Below, one piece after another: positions 10,929 through 23,739 of a stretch of DNA of 64,000 nt. Both the position numbers and the translations under genes were made by a program. Source of the DNA: Maratus speciosus. Taxonomy: Eukaryota > Arthropoda > Arachnida > Araneae > Salticidae. The notes under the pieces were generated by a model. It did no database searches. It had not been told where the DNA came from and saw nothing but the letters and a program-made list of their open reading frames with translations. Location: contig OZ010786.1 in assembly GCA_963932465.1 (NCBI GenBank), positions 445,520,619 through 445,584,618 on the forward strand, in the 5' to 3' direction. Positions within the stretch are counted from its first letter, which is position 1; the number at the start of each line of letters is the position of its first letter.

Positions 10929-12889
10929 CAACATATTAAAGTTATCGCAGATGTTAATACATTTGTGAGTCATACATGTAAAAATAATAGAAGCTTGTTT
11001 CTAGAATATCTTGTTTCGTTGATTTGGAAATAATTTGGAGATGCAAATGATATAAAAAATATAAATCATTAATAATAAAAAATATGTACCACTTTGAAAA
11101 AAACATGTCAAAAGCAGAGAATTAAATAAAATAGAAAAAAAAATGCAATTTAACAAATTACAACGACCATTTGGAAAAGGATTTTTTCAAAGACTAAAAT
11201 TTAAGACATAAAAAATCGCACGGGGTTGATCATACAGTATGTACGCCATGGATTACATTTTTCGGTACTGTAAAGTTTTAAACTTCTGCGGAGCTGGTCA
11301 TACATTACGTACGACATGGATTAAACATTAATATTCCTGGATCAATTTTAAATGAAATTTCATTCTTAAACTTCTAAACATCCCACAATATTACTTTTTA
11401 CACCGTCGTATAGAGAAAAAAAATATTCTTTTAAATGCAATTTGTTTGAAAGCTGTATCTCAATTTGTTTCTGAGTTATTAATTTTTTTTTGTAGTTTTT
11501 ATTACCTTTTTGTCATAGTGGCAACAGAAGTATCCATTTCTGTTGAAAGTAAAGGGAAAATACAGATTACTGTATAGACCAATCAGAAAACGAATAAAAT
11601 GCGGATTCAACCAATAAAACGTTTCAGATATGTTTTTGATTTCCTACCTTGTCCGAGGACGATAACCATTCTTCCAAATGGTTAAAAAAATAATAATGTA
11701 ACAAAAATTTAAACGTTGCATGATGATCGCAGCTCTACCACAGTTTTTGAACAGAATCTTTCGCCTGATTAAATCGCAGAAAAATACTACAAATTTTGCA
11801 TTCAAATAAGGCGAATGCAAATTTTGAGATTTAAATAAACAGAAAATTTCTAATATAAATTAGTGGTGCCACGCTCCATTGGAATGGTGCTTGGTGCACA
11901 TTGCTCTTATACTTTTGAATTTATGGTTATTATTCGATTAGATTTTTATTTATTATTTATTATTTAAGAAGTATGCAGAAAAGAAAAATTCGTAAATCAA
12001 TGAAAATTTCATACTTTATTTTAAGAAAGTGACGTACGATATAATAAAATGTAACAACAAATTGGTAGAATCAATCCCAAGAACACAACAATCCATTAAA
12101 GACAATAATAGATTGCTTATAAAATAGTGAATATTTTATTTTTCTGAACAAATTAATCCCTTTGCGTTAATGTTCAAATACTTTTCCCCATAAAAAGTTG
12201 TATGTTTTACATTTTGCATATTATGGTCCATATTTTGCATTGTGTAGATCAAACTCTAATGCTAAGATATCTATATGTGTAAGGGATTGATTATCATCCT
12301 TTTTAATAGTACGAGCGCATTTGAGTTTTGTAACGCTCTTCGTGGGCATACCATACACATTTATTTATGAGTGCATATGGCGGGTGCTTATTGCATAAGC
12401 AAACACAATCTCATATCTATAGATTTTGTATGGATATAGATATATTTATGAAAATTTTCATGTGCCAAAAAGTTACTAAGGTTCTTCACAACCATCGAGG
12501 ATACAGATAATAAAACTAATGGCAAATATCCTGTCTTTTTGATACAAGTAAGGATTTCAATATTTTTTCATAACAGATTTTATTTAAAAAGCACAGACTG
12601 GAAACTTTCTACTTTCAATTAAACCCAGTTTTTATTATAATGTGCGCAAAATATATTTTTGTACATAAAAATTTATCAAGTTTTTTAGAGCAATTTTGTC
12701 CAAGGGCACGTAGTTGGTAAATCCTGGCGTGGAATTTCATAAATAGGTACTGAAAGTTTTTTCTTTAATCTCATGTCCTTCTGTTCAGGAATTGAATTGA
12801 ATATGCAATTGATTACACAAATGGTTCACCGATGCTTCAAAATAAATGCAATATCATAAAGAGAAACAGCTTTTCTTTTATAATTAACA
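10929..12889. other. Gene-free stretch with repeat remnants
   Basis: Mostly AT-rich sequence without coding signal. At 11220-11330 there is an imperfect direct duplication of about 80 bp (GTACGCCATGGATTA against GTACGACATGGATTA). At about 11350-11580 there is a plus-oriented fragment of the Helitron family seen at 48293 and 48984, sharing GCAATTTGTTTGAAAGCTGT and the block 'GTTGAAAGTAAAGGGAAAAT'. Confidence 0.55.
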
Positions 12890-12939
12890 AGAAGTTCTAA
12901 CCTGGGCTTCCCGGGTTACAGAATAAAACCATTACATTT

Positions 12940-13020
12940 TTTAGTGGATATAATAGATATTTTACATTTCTAATAGATATTTTACATTACAGATTTCTAA
13001 TAGATATTTTACATTTAATA
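12940..13020. repeat. Short tandem repeat, about 20-30 bp units
   Basis: 'TAATAGATATTTTACATT' recurs three to four times between 12952 and 13018, directly left of the nested TIR element. Simple local duplication is the likely origin. Confidence 0.7.
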
Positions 13021-13022
13021 TA

Positions 13023-14809
13023 CAGTGTGTCCACGTATAACCTGACCAACCTTTATTTTCGCAACCGTTGGTCCTAGATGCATACTTCCAATTACAAATA
13101 TAGTTTAAATAAGGTAAAGAATTATTTTTAAAGCGATTTTGGTCAAGAAAAACATTTATTAAAAAATTATGAAATTAAAATTTTTATACGGTCCCCCGGT
13201 CCTATAAGGGATATTTACTAAAAATTTACTGTGGCACTAACAAGTAAGGCAAAAAAAAAAGTCCCATTCATCTAACGTTAAAATTGACCGAGTTATAAAA
13301 CTTTGAAATGCAGGTCTGTTTTGCATATCAAAACAGATGATTTTTACCATACTTTCAGGGGTCGCGTATAAAGTACTTAAACTTATTTCAAGGTATCTGC
13401 TCTTTGAAAGAAATCGCACAAATATTACGATAAACTTTTATTAGTTAAGTTTCAGATTAGTTAAAATAATTGCATTTTAACACATGTTTTATTTTGTAAG
13501 GATTTGAGGCTATGATTTCTTTTAACTAAAAGTATGTTATTTTCATAAGGTTTTATTTAACTTGCAATGATCGTCTTTCCAGTTTAAAATTTGTACTCGA
13601 ACTTTAACTTACTTTCAAATGTCCGATCGAAGTTAAATTTTACATACTGACTTAAATCCGATGACAATGCAATATTATTATGATTTTCGACTCTTACCAT
13701 CTTATACAGACTTATATTAGAGGATAACACAAAAAAATTCGGATAGATTACCGTCAAGAAGTTTAAGAAAGAGTTTTAGATTAGATAACATAAACCTGCG
13801 ATGGTTGTGTTTTTTAACTTTTATTATTACATTTTATGTATTTTTTAACGCTGAATCAAAAAATTATTTTCACTTTTAACCATCATGTTAAGATTTTTCG
13901 CAAATCGTAAATTTCAAGATTAAAAAATAGCGAAAAATCTGATACTATAAAATATATGTAAGACTTTTTTATTCAGTTTAATTTTATTTAATTCAATAAT
14001 TTATTAAATTTTTTGGCTTATACTGGGTTTCTTACAGCTGAACAGCTCGGGGGTCCGATGAGATTGGAAGGTGAGGGGGGATCAATTTTAACTTTTAGCT
14101 TTTTAACTTTGAAATTTACGATTTGAGAAAATTCCTGACGTGATGATTTAAAATGAAGATCATTTTCGGATTCAGTGCTAAAAAATACATAAGAATCAAT
14201 TTTCAAAAGCTAAAAAACATGCCACAACCCGAAATTTGAAAGACAGTGTAATCTAACAGCATTTTAAAATATGTATCATTTTGTAAAGAATTGAGGCTGT
14301 TGTTTTTCATCCTTTTATTTTAAAAAAAAATCTGTTATTTTTATCCTTTTAAATGTTCAGTACAAATTGTACATTTTGCAATAATATGTCAGAATGATTA
14401 AAGATTTCAAATTTATATTGTAATGCTAATTTTAATCTCAACCATTTCTTCAATATATCTGACGAAATTATATTTCTACTAAATTTGTGAATGACGCCTA
14501 ATATACAGCAAAAAATATACTCAAACTTTAAACAGCTATTACTCGGTCAATTTTAATCGTAGAATAACGGGACTTTTTTTGCCTTACTTGCCAGTGCAAC
14601 AGGGAAATTTTACTAAATATAACTTTCAAAACCGGGGGACCGTATGAAAAATTTAGATTCTGTAATTTTTCACTAAATTGTTTTTTCGCTTCAAACTTTT
14701 TTTATCTTAACCCCGCACCTAATTTTGACCATTTTTGTAATTGAAAGTATGCATCTAGGACCAACGGTTGCGAAAATAAAGGTCGGTCAGGTTATACGTG
14801 GACACACTG
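13023..14809. mobile_element. Long-TIR non-autonomous DNA transposon
   Basis: The ends are inverted: CAGTGTGTCCACGTATAACC on the left and its reverse complement at 14790-14809, continuing through a GCAACCGTTGGTCCTAGATG block. The arms remain alignable for roughly 300 bp, including a TACGGTCCCCCGGT block and an AAAGTCCC(A/G)TT block. The left flank is TA; the right flank is TG, a probable decayed TA. No transposase is seen. Left and right arms have distinguishable inner sequences, which lets the same family be recognised, inverted, at 47726 and 58556. Confidence 0.82.
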
Positions 14810-15328
14810 TGAAATTTTCACTAACAATACCAACAATCATTTTTATATGAAAAATAGCAATTATGTATTAAAATAAAAAAATTTAATTTATTCGTGTCAA
14901 GATTTAACAGATGAAGAAATCGCAAATGATGGCTAGTCTTTTTTTTTATTATGATAATTTCAAGTGGTTTAAGGGTGGTTCGATCACCTGTCTTGAATTT
15001 GTGTTTTATTTATATTCTATTATTTTATTTATGGATCGATAAAGTTTTAAATTCGTTATGGAATCAATACTATTATATTTATATTAATTTTAGTGCAAAC
15101 AGGTTTATCTTCCGTAATCGTCTGTTTGCAAGTGACTGAGATATCGATTTAAAAAAAATCATGCTTGAAAATTATTTTAAAACAATAAAAATTCAGTAAA
15201 TTGCGATACAGTTTTCAAACAAATTGCCATTATAGTTTTCCAACAAGTTCCATTTGAAAGTACATTTTTTAGCTTACAGGCTATCAAAGCCTGAGAGCTA
15301 ATGAGCCGGTTCTATATGTATATACGTA

Positions 15329-16139
15329 GGGGAGACCGGGGGAATGGCGACACCTTAAGGGAATTTAAATTTTTTCACCTCGAAAAAATGTTTATTTTTT
15401 AATAGTAAAAATTCTAAAGCTGAATCATGATCTTTAGTATCTGTATAAATTTAACCGTAATCATAACTGTAAAGTAAGCATACATAAAAAAATATTTTTT
15501 AAACCTCTGCACAATGGCGGGATTACCCAGGACACTGGGGTAATTCCGCCACCGTACCGGGGTAATGCCGCCACTTTTTAATGACCTAGTACATGCATCA
15601 AATGGATACTAGGAAACACACAACCTACTGAAAATAGTTAGAAAGCAATGTAATTGAGCAGAATAATGGTTAAGCTTACAATTTACTTCATATTGCAAAA
15701 GTCACCTGCTGAATCGGCTCCACTACATTAAAATGGCGCCATTTCTCACCCGATTTGCATGGCGGCGGCATTACCCCGAGAGGACAATATGGCGGAAATC
15801 CTCAAGCAAAGCCGAAAGAAGAACGGAACTTGTTCAACACATTGCATCAAAATGTCGGCGAATACATGTAGATTACGGGTCATATTATCTTAAATACCTA
15901 ATGTTACAATAAAAGGTGCTTATCTCTACTCATTTGAAGCTCCAAAATAATAAGTAACTAGAAGAAAACTACATTTTTCACTAGAACAGACGAACGACGT
16001 ACAGCAAAGTCACTCTCACTTTAAGCGCTGTTTATATTGTTGGCCGCTATAATGCTTCACTATCCCAAACTGCCCTTAGTTTTTAAACTATGTGGGGTGG
16101 CGGCATAACCCGGGTTGGCGGCATTCCCCCGGTCTCCCC
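15329..16139. mobile_element. Pogo-like MITE with GC-rich termini
   Basis: An 18-bp perfect inverted repeat GGGGAGACCGGGGGAATG bounds an 811-bp element flanked by TA (15327-15328 and 16140-16141). Internal GC-rich motifs of the type GGGGTAAT(T/G)CCGCCAC recur at 15540-15580 and 15770. The G-rich ends and TA target resemble pogo/Tigger-related MITEs; the superfamily call is inference. There is no open frame. Confidence 0.8.
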
Positions 16140-16189
16140 TATGTATGTATCTACCTAAGTACGTAACGCGATAACTCTTGATAGAAATA

Positions 16190-16745
16190 TCCGATTTGCT
16201 TCAATTTTTTTTCTAGGTTCATTCTGATAAGGCGCTTCCCTGATTAGTTTTGGGAGTTCATTGGTTAAGTATAAAGGGGGAACGGGGGCTAATCTTCCCC
16301 TTAACTTAGGTAAATGGGTTTTTCATGCAGAATTGTCAGATTTTCTTCAAATTTGGTATACCTGTTAGTTCTGATAGGGCGCTTCCCTGATTAGATTTGA
16401 AGGTTCATTGTTTAAGTCTAAAGGGGGGGGGGTGCGTGGTGCTAATACCCCTTAATTTAGATAAATGTATATTTCTATCCAATTTGCTTCAAATTTTGTA
16501 TACCGGTTTATTCTGATAAGGAGCTTCTCTGATTGGATTTGGAAGTTCAGTGGTTAAATATAAAGGGGGGAACGGGTGGCTAATATCCCCTTAATTTAGA
16601 CAAATGGGTTTTTCTATCGATTTGCTTCAAATTTGGTATACCGGTTTATTATGATAAGGCGCTTTCCTGATGAGATTTGGAGGCTCATTGGTTAAGCATA
16701 AAGAGGGGAAGCGGGACGGGCTATTCGCCCCCTTAATTTATTTTT
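16190..16745. repeat. Tandem array, about 4 units of ~140-147 bp
   Basis: Units share 'GATTTGCTTCAAATTT', 'CTGATAAGGCGCTTCC' and a G-rich 'TAAAGGGGGGAACGGG' stretch, recurring near 16231, 16378, 16519 and 16658. The copies have diverged by point changes and length differences in the G run. The array lies inside the probable minus-strand Helitron, a class known for carrying minisatellites. Confidence 0.8.
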
Positions 16746-17109
16746 CGAGAGACATTATTCTTTGAAATAAGAGTATAATATACAATTAGTGTGAATAGCA
16801 TGTGAGCTCAATGCCATCAGTTTAACTGGGAACTTTTTATTTCTCTATTCGACGGTCTAAAAAGTTGAAAATTATTTTATATTATTTAGAAATTAAAAAA
16901 ATTGTAATAAATATAATAAAAGTTAAATTTAATCGTCTGCCATTTAATTGTTGCCATTCGCAAAATGACGTCAGCGTTACGCACAGACACGTTCGTCCTT
17001 TATAATACAGATAGATACTATAAGAAAAATGTAAATATTATATTTATTGTGTATTATAATTATTACTTATTATTTTATTTCACTTTTCCATTTTACAAGT
17101 TTTGCAAAA

Positions 17110-17960
17110 TGTGTCAAAATAACCAATTGTAAAACGAGTCTTAAAACTTATTTAACCAAAACTATAAGTATATTCTAACAAATCCTTGATTTGATGCATC
17201 TTAAATATTTATGAAAATTTTATGTCTAACTATACACATAATTATGACATTTCTGTACGTACAAAGCTGCAATTAAAATTTTCTATATAATTTTCATGGA
17301 TTGCGGTCTGGCATAACGTTTGCATATAACAAACATTTCATTACGTAAAATAGGAGTTGGTTGCATAATACTGTTTCAAAAGAATCAATTATAAGTGAGT
17401 TCTAAAACTGCTGGTGGTTAAAATTAGTAAATACACCCTATAATCTTTGGTGTGATGCGTCTTATATGTCCATGAAAGTTTTATGTTTAACTAATACATT
17501 ATAGTTGTCATATTCTTATAAACACACACCAAGCTCTAATTACAATTTTCGCGAATTGAACTTCATTGAAATTCTACATACAATAAACAGTTCATTAACT
17601 TAAAATTCAGAATGTGCATTTAAAAACGTTGAATATCTTTTCAGTATAATAGAAGCTAAAGTAAATTTCAAAATTTCGAAAAGAAAAAAAAAAAATGTAA
17701 AAGACATGTCCACTTTTATAAAATGATTTCTTTCGTATAGTTCTCATTAGAAAGGGAAAATATATTACGAATTCAACATATTTTAACAAAACATGGATAT
17801 TTAATTAAGCTATAAGATATTATTATAAAATTGAATACTTCCATCTCGGATGCTGAAATATGTGAGTTTCCATTAATACATAATGGAAACTTGTCTTTTT
17901 AATTTCGTGTTTCGCTAATCCAGAGGCTAATTTGCAGGAAGCTAGAAGCAATCGATAACA
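17110..17960. repeat. Dispersed unclassified repeat, two diverged stretches
   Basis: Segments with 'ATTCTAACAAATCCTTGATTT' type text (about 17170-17250) and 'AAATGATTTCTTTCGTATAG...TTCTCATTAGAAAG' (about 17720-17760), then 'TTGAATACTTCCATCTC' and 'TTGTCTTTTTAAT'. They are shared in the same order with 59097-59420 and partly with 26870-27270 and 62740-63183. No termini or coding capacity are visible. It could be a decayed DNA element or a non-autonomous repeat. Confidence 0.6.
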
Positions 17961-18122
17961 TATAAATCTAACTATATAAAAATGGTTTGGAATATGTACA
18001 ATTTAATACAGAAAAAGAAGATTGCGAGTATTTTCAATTTACAAATAAATAAATAGAAAATAACTGTTGCACTTGTCGTATATCATAATCCAATCGCTGA
18101 AGGTAATTTTGTTCCATTTTTG

Positions 18123-18235
18123 TTATAAATTCTATTGATACTAAATTATTTAATATTGAAAATAATTAATTACAAGTTAATTATAAATTCTATTGATACT
18201 AAATTATCCAATATTGAAAATAAATCAACTATTAG
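18123..18235. repeat. Tandem duplication, ~56 bp x 2
   Basis: 'TTATAAATTCTATTGATACT' followed by 'AAATTAT(T/C)(T/C)AATATTGAAAATAA' occurs twice in succession with a few mismatches. It is a simple recent duplication in AT-rich DNA. Confidence 0.85.
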
Positions 18236-20286
18236 TTTAAAATCTTAAGTTGTTTCAGGACTCTTAAAGCTTCAAAATTTTCGAAATTTTAATTTTTTTA
18301 GATGTTAAACTTCTATCTTTTCTGAACATTTTGATACAATTGTTTCCTCGAAATTCCCATTGAAACAGAAGTTATGGATTTCACAATTATACCCGCTCAA
18401 TAGCTAAAGCGGTATTTCTGAAATTTTGAAGATACTATTTTTCTCCAAATGACGTTTTTAGGCATAACGCGCAGGATATCTTAAAAACTTATGAATATTT
18501 TTTCATGAAATTTTCAAAACATATATTTCATGTTAGTCTGTATAAACTGAACCTGAAATTTCATTTTTATTATTCAAAACAATATATTTTATTAGGTGAT
18601 TATACTCAGATCCGTCCTTAGCGAAAGCGAGGCCGAGTGCAAGGACTTTCGCGAGGAACTTTACTTCCAAACTAATTAATACTCTCCCATTCGCACCAAT
18701 GTTGCAAACTTGCCTGGGTTTTTTATTGATCAACCAGAAATTTCGAGTAATAATTTGCTATTTATTTAATGATAGACGTTCTGTGGTTTAATAAAATGAA
18801 TGTAACTATTAGGAAACTCTGGTAGATATTTTGAATAAAAAAATTCGATAAATTGGCAACACTACTTCCGACAAAGGAATGTACAGACTCGGACCAATTT
18901 CCTTTCACAATACGTGGAGTGGACTGTGGGCTGTTTTTTTTCTCTAGATTTTCTGCAGATTTGGGCCGGGCCGGGAATTTATTGTTACCGGAGCTGCATT
19001 TCTTTTTTCTTTCTCTCTTTTTTTTGGTAAATTGGTGATATTGTACAGTTGTTAAAAAAGAAAGAAGAAACGTCCACATAATTTTTAATCGTAAAATTGT
19101 CGCAGACAGGTGCGAAAGGTACTGTTCGACTGGGTATTATGTCTACTTATCGAATTTGAATACAAATTTAAAAACAAAGGTCCTCTACACATTAAAACTT
19201 GTATCGATTTTGAATTTTTCAATTGTAACACCCACTTTTGACACCATTTTTAGTTCATTTTATCAAGGTAGCCCGTAAAAAAAATCATCGATTGTATATC
19301 TTTCTTAAATCATCGTAGAATTATCTGAGTGAAAAGTTTAAGGATGCTAATGTTAATTCACGCGACAAACTTTTATTTATTATCTTCTTAAAAACCATCC
19401 GATATATTTTTTATGTTGTTAAAATTAATAGATGCAAAGATATTTTAGGCATTGTTTTCCTTTCAATAATACTTTTTGAATTATGAAAATTACGAATAAA
19501 ATCACATTAAAAATTATTAATTATGATAGACATTCATTTTCACAGAAAACGAACTACAATTGAAAAGAAAAACGAGTATATAAGTTTACAGCTCATTACA
19601 ATAATTCGTTTTAGAGATATAGTGATAAATTTTACTTTTTGATGGTCTAAACCTAAAGGGACCGTCTCTTACTATCAAAACATCCACAGAATAATAAACA
19701 TTAGAGAGTAACCGGAAAATATAAAGCGAATTTGTTTCTCACTAAAAAATTCTGTATAATTTTTCTGGTATTATTCTAGATACACCTACCTTCTTGTATA
19801 ATATATTTTTCTGAATTTATGGATAAACTCCTAATGCATTTTCTTTTCTATGAAGATTTAAGTAAAAGAATATAAACAATACTTTTTCCCAAGCTGCCGT
19901 CATTCAAGAAACAGATATCAAAAGTGAATGGTACTATTTGAAAATTTAATGTTGGTACAATTTTTTAATATATAGACGACCTTTATTTAAAATTTTTTAT
20001 TCATATTCGGAAAGTAGACAAAATTCCGAGTCGAATGGCACCTTTGGCATCTCTTCGCGTAGCTTGGTCATTAAAAAGTATGGAGTGCTCTCTTATTCTT
20101 TCTCTCATTTTTTCTTTCTCTCTTTTACTTGACTGTATATTTGTTAACAGAGTCTTCAGAAATTTATTTTGGCTTAATAAATAAAAGGGGAATATATTTT
20201 AAAATCTACTTTTTTCGTTTACAAAGCTTCAAAGTTATGACATATAATCTGAAAAATGCTGTAATTTATTATGTTTGCTTGGTTAT

Positions 20287-21125
20287 TGTTGAAATAAATA
20301 AAAGGCAGACATAAAGGCGTGGATCGAATTGAGTATATTTGATATTAACAAGAACAATTACACAAACATACTGAAAGAAAACAATGGAACAATGTGAGCA
20401 GCTGAATGGATTACCTAGTTGCGTTGCAACTTTACATCCAGTGGATAGGTGATTGTGTTGCAAGGGCATTAGGGAGCCTTAAAAAAATAATGTTTAGACG
20501 TGGTTGGTAGTCACAAAAGTTAAATTTACTTTTAAGAAAAAGAAAAGACTAACAAAAAATAACAAAGTACATAAGTACTAGTATAACATATGTGAAAAAG
20601 AAAAAAAAAACAAAGAAAAGAAAAAAATTAATTAAAAAAGAAAGAAAATTCCATTAGTTCCAAAAAAAGAAGGAAAAGACGAAAAAGCTACCGGGGAGTG
20701 CCCCATAAAAAAAAGACTCTTTTCAGAGACCATACATTAGTTTAAAAATATATAATGCTAAAGAACTAGCAGAAAAACAATTTTTTTTTAAATACTATAG
20801 ACAGGACAGAACAAACAGAAAGGTTAAGTATAGCAGAAGGTGAGGGAAACTCAGTCTTCATCGTTAAGCAAAAGCGAGTATTTAGGGCGTTTTCTGTTAA
20901 TGGGGTCGGATAGCTCGTAGTCGGGTAGTTCCGCTATAATTTGGTTAGGGAGGTTGTACTGAAAGAAAACAGAAAATTTACAGGTATTTATAGATTTTGC
21001 AAGGACCACGTTGGGGAATTGGCGGCCGTGAAAGAAAGCTACATTAAACAACCAATCACAAGAAACATAGTTGTACAAAAAGAAATTAATAAGAATTTAA
21101 TGTAATGCTATGATTATTTTCAACA
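20287..21125 (-). repeat. Copia 3' LTR interrupted by an insertion
   Basis: The LTR parts are 20287-20382 and 20957-21125 (with a shared 14-bp overlap). TACTGAAAGAAAAC is present on both sides of the insert (20369-20382 and 20957-20970) but once in the intact 5' LTR, so it is a target-site duplication. Confidence 0.92.
20383..20956. mobile_element. 574-bp insertion of unknown class in the copia LTR
   Basis: Flanked by a 14-bp direct repeat. A duplication of that length suits target-primed retroposition better than cut-and-paste transposition. There are no clear terminal inverted repeats and no terminal poly-A on either strand. The middle (about 20550-20660) is very A-rich. On the minus strand from the right edge a short frame reads LPNQIIAELPDYELSDPINR and ends NDED-stop at 20851; I do not recognise it. 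It could be a 5'-truncated LINE 3' end or an unclassified retroposon. Confidence 0.6.
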
Positions 21126-21209
21126 CCCGCCCATAATCTAGCATTACATCAGAAAACAAAGAAATTTATTGAAATCAATCATTAATAATAATTTGACACA
21201 ATTTAAACA

Positions 21210-21377
21210 TTACTTGTACAAACAACAAAGAAATAATAGTTCATAAAATTTAACTTTAGGTAATGCCTTTGTAAATAAATCAGCAATTTGCATATTCGTA
21301 GGAACATATTCAATTTTGATGTTATTTTCTTTTATAATATTGCGAACAAATTTCAATTTGATATCGATGTGTTTCAT
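21210..21377 (-). pseudogene. Copia pol C-terminal tail after a stop
   Basis: Reading on in frame past the TGA that closes the 643-codon stretch gives MKHIDIKLKFVRNII and VPTNMQIADLFTKALP, the standard copia RNase H tail, to a TAA at 21210-21212. The TGA is therefore premature by about 56 codons. Confidence 0.85.
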
Positions 21378-23309
21378 TCAACCATAATTACTCTCATTAC
21401 TGATACATTTTATACATGATTGATTATCCTCAAAAATTACTAAATCCTTAATATTTACAATTTCACTAGCAATATTTTTAAACCATAACAAGTCTTGCAA
21501 ACTTTTAGTTAAAGCAATGACTTCAGCTTCAGTTGACGATAAAGCAACTGATTTTTGTTTATTACAACACCACAGAACAGGCATGTTACAAAACATTAAA
21601 ATATAACCTGTTACTGATTTGCGGTCATTTGTGTTAGCCCCCCAATCAGCATCAACATACATGGATAATTTAGGATCAGAATTTTGCTTTTTATACACAA
21701 GTTTTAAAGACAATGTTTCTTTTAAATATCTTAAGATTTTCTTAAGTGCTTTCCATGCAATTTCAGTAGGATTTTCTTGCAATTGACTTAAACAGTTAAT
21801 AGCGTACAAAATATCAGTTCGAGAAATATAAGCTAAATATAATAAACAACCTACAAGTTCCCGATATGGACCATTAAAATGTTTACCATTTTTGAAACCA
21901 GATGGGGTGGACTTAGGAGAAATAGGAATGTCACTGGGTTTACAATCTAGCATATTAAACTTACTTAACAATTTAATTATGTAAGACTCTTGATTCATTA
22001 CTAAACTATCAGAATTGAATTTCATTTGAATACCTAGAAATTCTGAAACACTTTCCGATTTTGACATATGAAACTCTTTATATAATAGGGAAATAACTAC
22101 ATTAGTTTCATTTACATCTGAACCTGCAATTAACATATCATCTACATACAAAGCAATAATTATTTTATGATCATTATTATACCGAATAAAAATACAAGGT
22201 TCATTATCACAAGATTTAAAATTTAACTTTGAAATAAATTCATGAAACCTTTCAAACCATTGTCGTGGGGCTTGTTTTAGACCATATAAACTTCTTTTAA
22301 GTTTACACTTTCGCCCACTTTTATCATCATAGCCTTGCGGCTGATCCATAAAAACAAGTTCATTTAACTTACCATTCAGGAACGCTGTTTTAACATCTAA
22401 CACAAATGCATATAAGTCTTCATTTAAAATCAAAATAAGAACCAAACGTAAAGCTGGTATACTTATTACAGGGGAAAACGTTTCACTATAGTCTAGCCCT
22501 TCTTTTTGCATAAATCCACGAGCTACGAGTCTAGCCTTATGTCGACCATCTCTTTTGATGGTAAATACCCATTTGCAGGAAATAGGTTGTTTGTCAGGTG
22601 GTAATTTTTGAAGATCCCAGGCATCGTTGATTTTCATACTTTCAATCTCCGCGTCCATAGCTTCTTTCCACAAGCGTTGTTCATCCCTAGGGAGGGATTT
22701 GATATCATCAAACGTTAATGTTTCTTGTTGGCAAAGTAATGCTTCGTAAACTTCAGGATCTGGATACCGTACAGGTTGCTTTTTAAATCTTTCAGATTTT
22801 CTTGTTTTGTCTTCTTTCTCTTCAGGATCATCTAATTCATCACTCGTATTTTCTAGAACATCTGGACCAATTTCATTATCGACTGGTTCTGAATTTTCTA
22901 GAATGTATTGTTTCGACTGAACATTTTCCTTTTTCTCTTCATCGAATTTCACATTTCTTGATACAGTTATGCGTTTCGTTTCAGGATCTCGTAATCTATA
23001 TCCCATTGAAGAATAACCAATGAAGATCATTTGTTTAGACCTATCGTCAAGCTTCTTTCGATGAACGGAAGGAATTAACATGTAAGCACTGCATCCAAAA
23101 ACACGTATGTGCTTGAAATCGGCTTCTTCTCCATATTTCAGGAAGTACGGAGTTTTGTTCTCAATAGTGTTGTTTGGCATTCGGTTTTTCAAGTAAGCTG
23201 CTGAAAGGATAGCTTGACCCCAAAAAGTCTTTGGTAAATTTGATTCAGCAATCAAAGCACGTCCTATATTCAGAAGCGACCTATTGCAGCGTTCAGCTAC
23301 TCCATTCAA
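21378..23309 (-). pseudogene. Copia pol: integrase C-terminal half, reverse transcriptase, RNase H
   Basis: 643 codons. NGVAERCNRSLLNIGRALI at residues 2-20 contains the third integrase acid (Glu6). GYSSMGYRLRDP (98-110) and an acidic linker follow. The RT begins near 217 (WKEAMDAEIESM). LDVKTAFLNG is at 304-313, LYGLKQAPRQW at 341-351 and the YVDD box at 388-391. RNase H shows YVDADW (551-556), SSTEAE (591-596) and EDNQS (627-631). The segment is separated from the rest of integrase by a frameshift at about 23306-23315 and truncated by a TGA at its end. These enzymes would make and integrate the cDNA. Confidence 0.95.
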
Positions 23310-23739
23310 AGATTGCGTGTAGGAGGAGCGGGATCGATCACTATACCAAGATCTCTAGTAAAATTCACTAAATCATTAGAAAAATATTCCTTCCCGTTAT
23401 CACATCTAATTTTCTTCACTGTAGGGTTGGATTTTAAGAACATTTTTAATTTTTCTGAGACTTCACTTTTATGTTTCAGTAAACGTACTTCAGTAAAACG
23501 AGAAAAATCATCGATAAGAGTCATAAAATAGCACTCGCCAGAAAAAGTTGTCGGAAAAATAGGTCCACAAATGTCACTATGAATCAAAGTCATTGGCTTG
23601 GTTTCTCTTTTTCTTGGTCCTCTTCCCATTGGTGTTGCACTCTGTTTTGCCCGAGCACAAATATCACAAAAATAATCAGGTACCGGAAGCTTCATATATC
23701 TTTCAATACTTTGTCACTCGGATGACCAAGTCTGCGATG
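23306..23739 (-). pseudogene. Copia integrase N-terminal part
   Basis: Starting after a TGA at 23737-23739 the DNA reads HRRLGHPSDKVLKDI (gag-pre-integrase), then shifts frame near 23695 into the 129-codon stretch. That stretch holds CDICARAKQS (zinc-binding Cys pair), IHSDICGPI (first catalytic Asp) and IRCDNGKEYFS (second Asp). It ends at a frameshift into the RT-containing segment. Three lesions within about 430 bp show the copy is dead. Confidence 0.9.

Larger units (their letters stand above)
12890..17011 (-). mobile_element. Probable non-autonomous Helitron with nested elements
   Basis: The minus strand begins at 17011 with TCTGTATTATAAAGGACG followed by a CTGTGCGTAACG...GACGTCATTTTGCG block. 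That is the same 5' terminus as the Helitrons at 48293 and 48984. About 4.1 kb away, near 12895-12925 on the minus strand, is a GTAACCCGGGAAGCCCAGG hairpin preceded by ATGGTTTTATTCTG. It resembles the 3' hairpin region of the 48984 element, but no terminal CTAG is preserved. An internal GCAATTTGTTTGAAAACTG-type block (about 15190-15280, minus strand) also matches that family. Two DNA elements and a tandem array are inserted or expanded within. The pairing of these ends is inference. Confidence 0.5.

Noticed and set aside
18762..19079. 105-codon minus frame as hAT transposase
   Set aside because: No BED finger, catalytic or dimerisation motif, and an overlapping plus frame is equally open.
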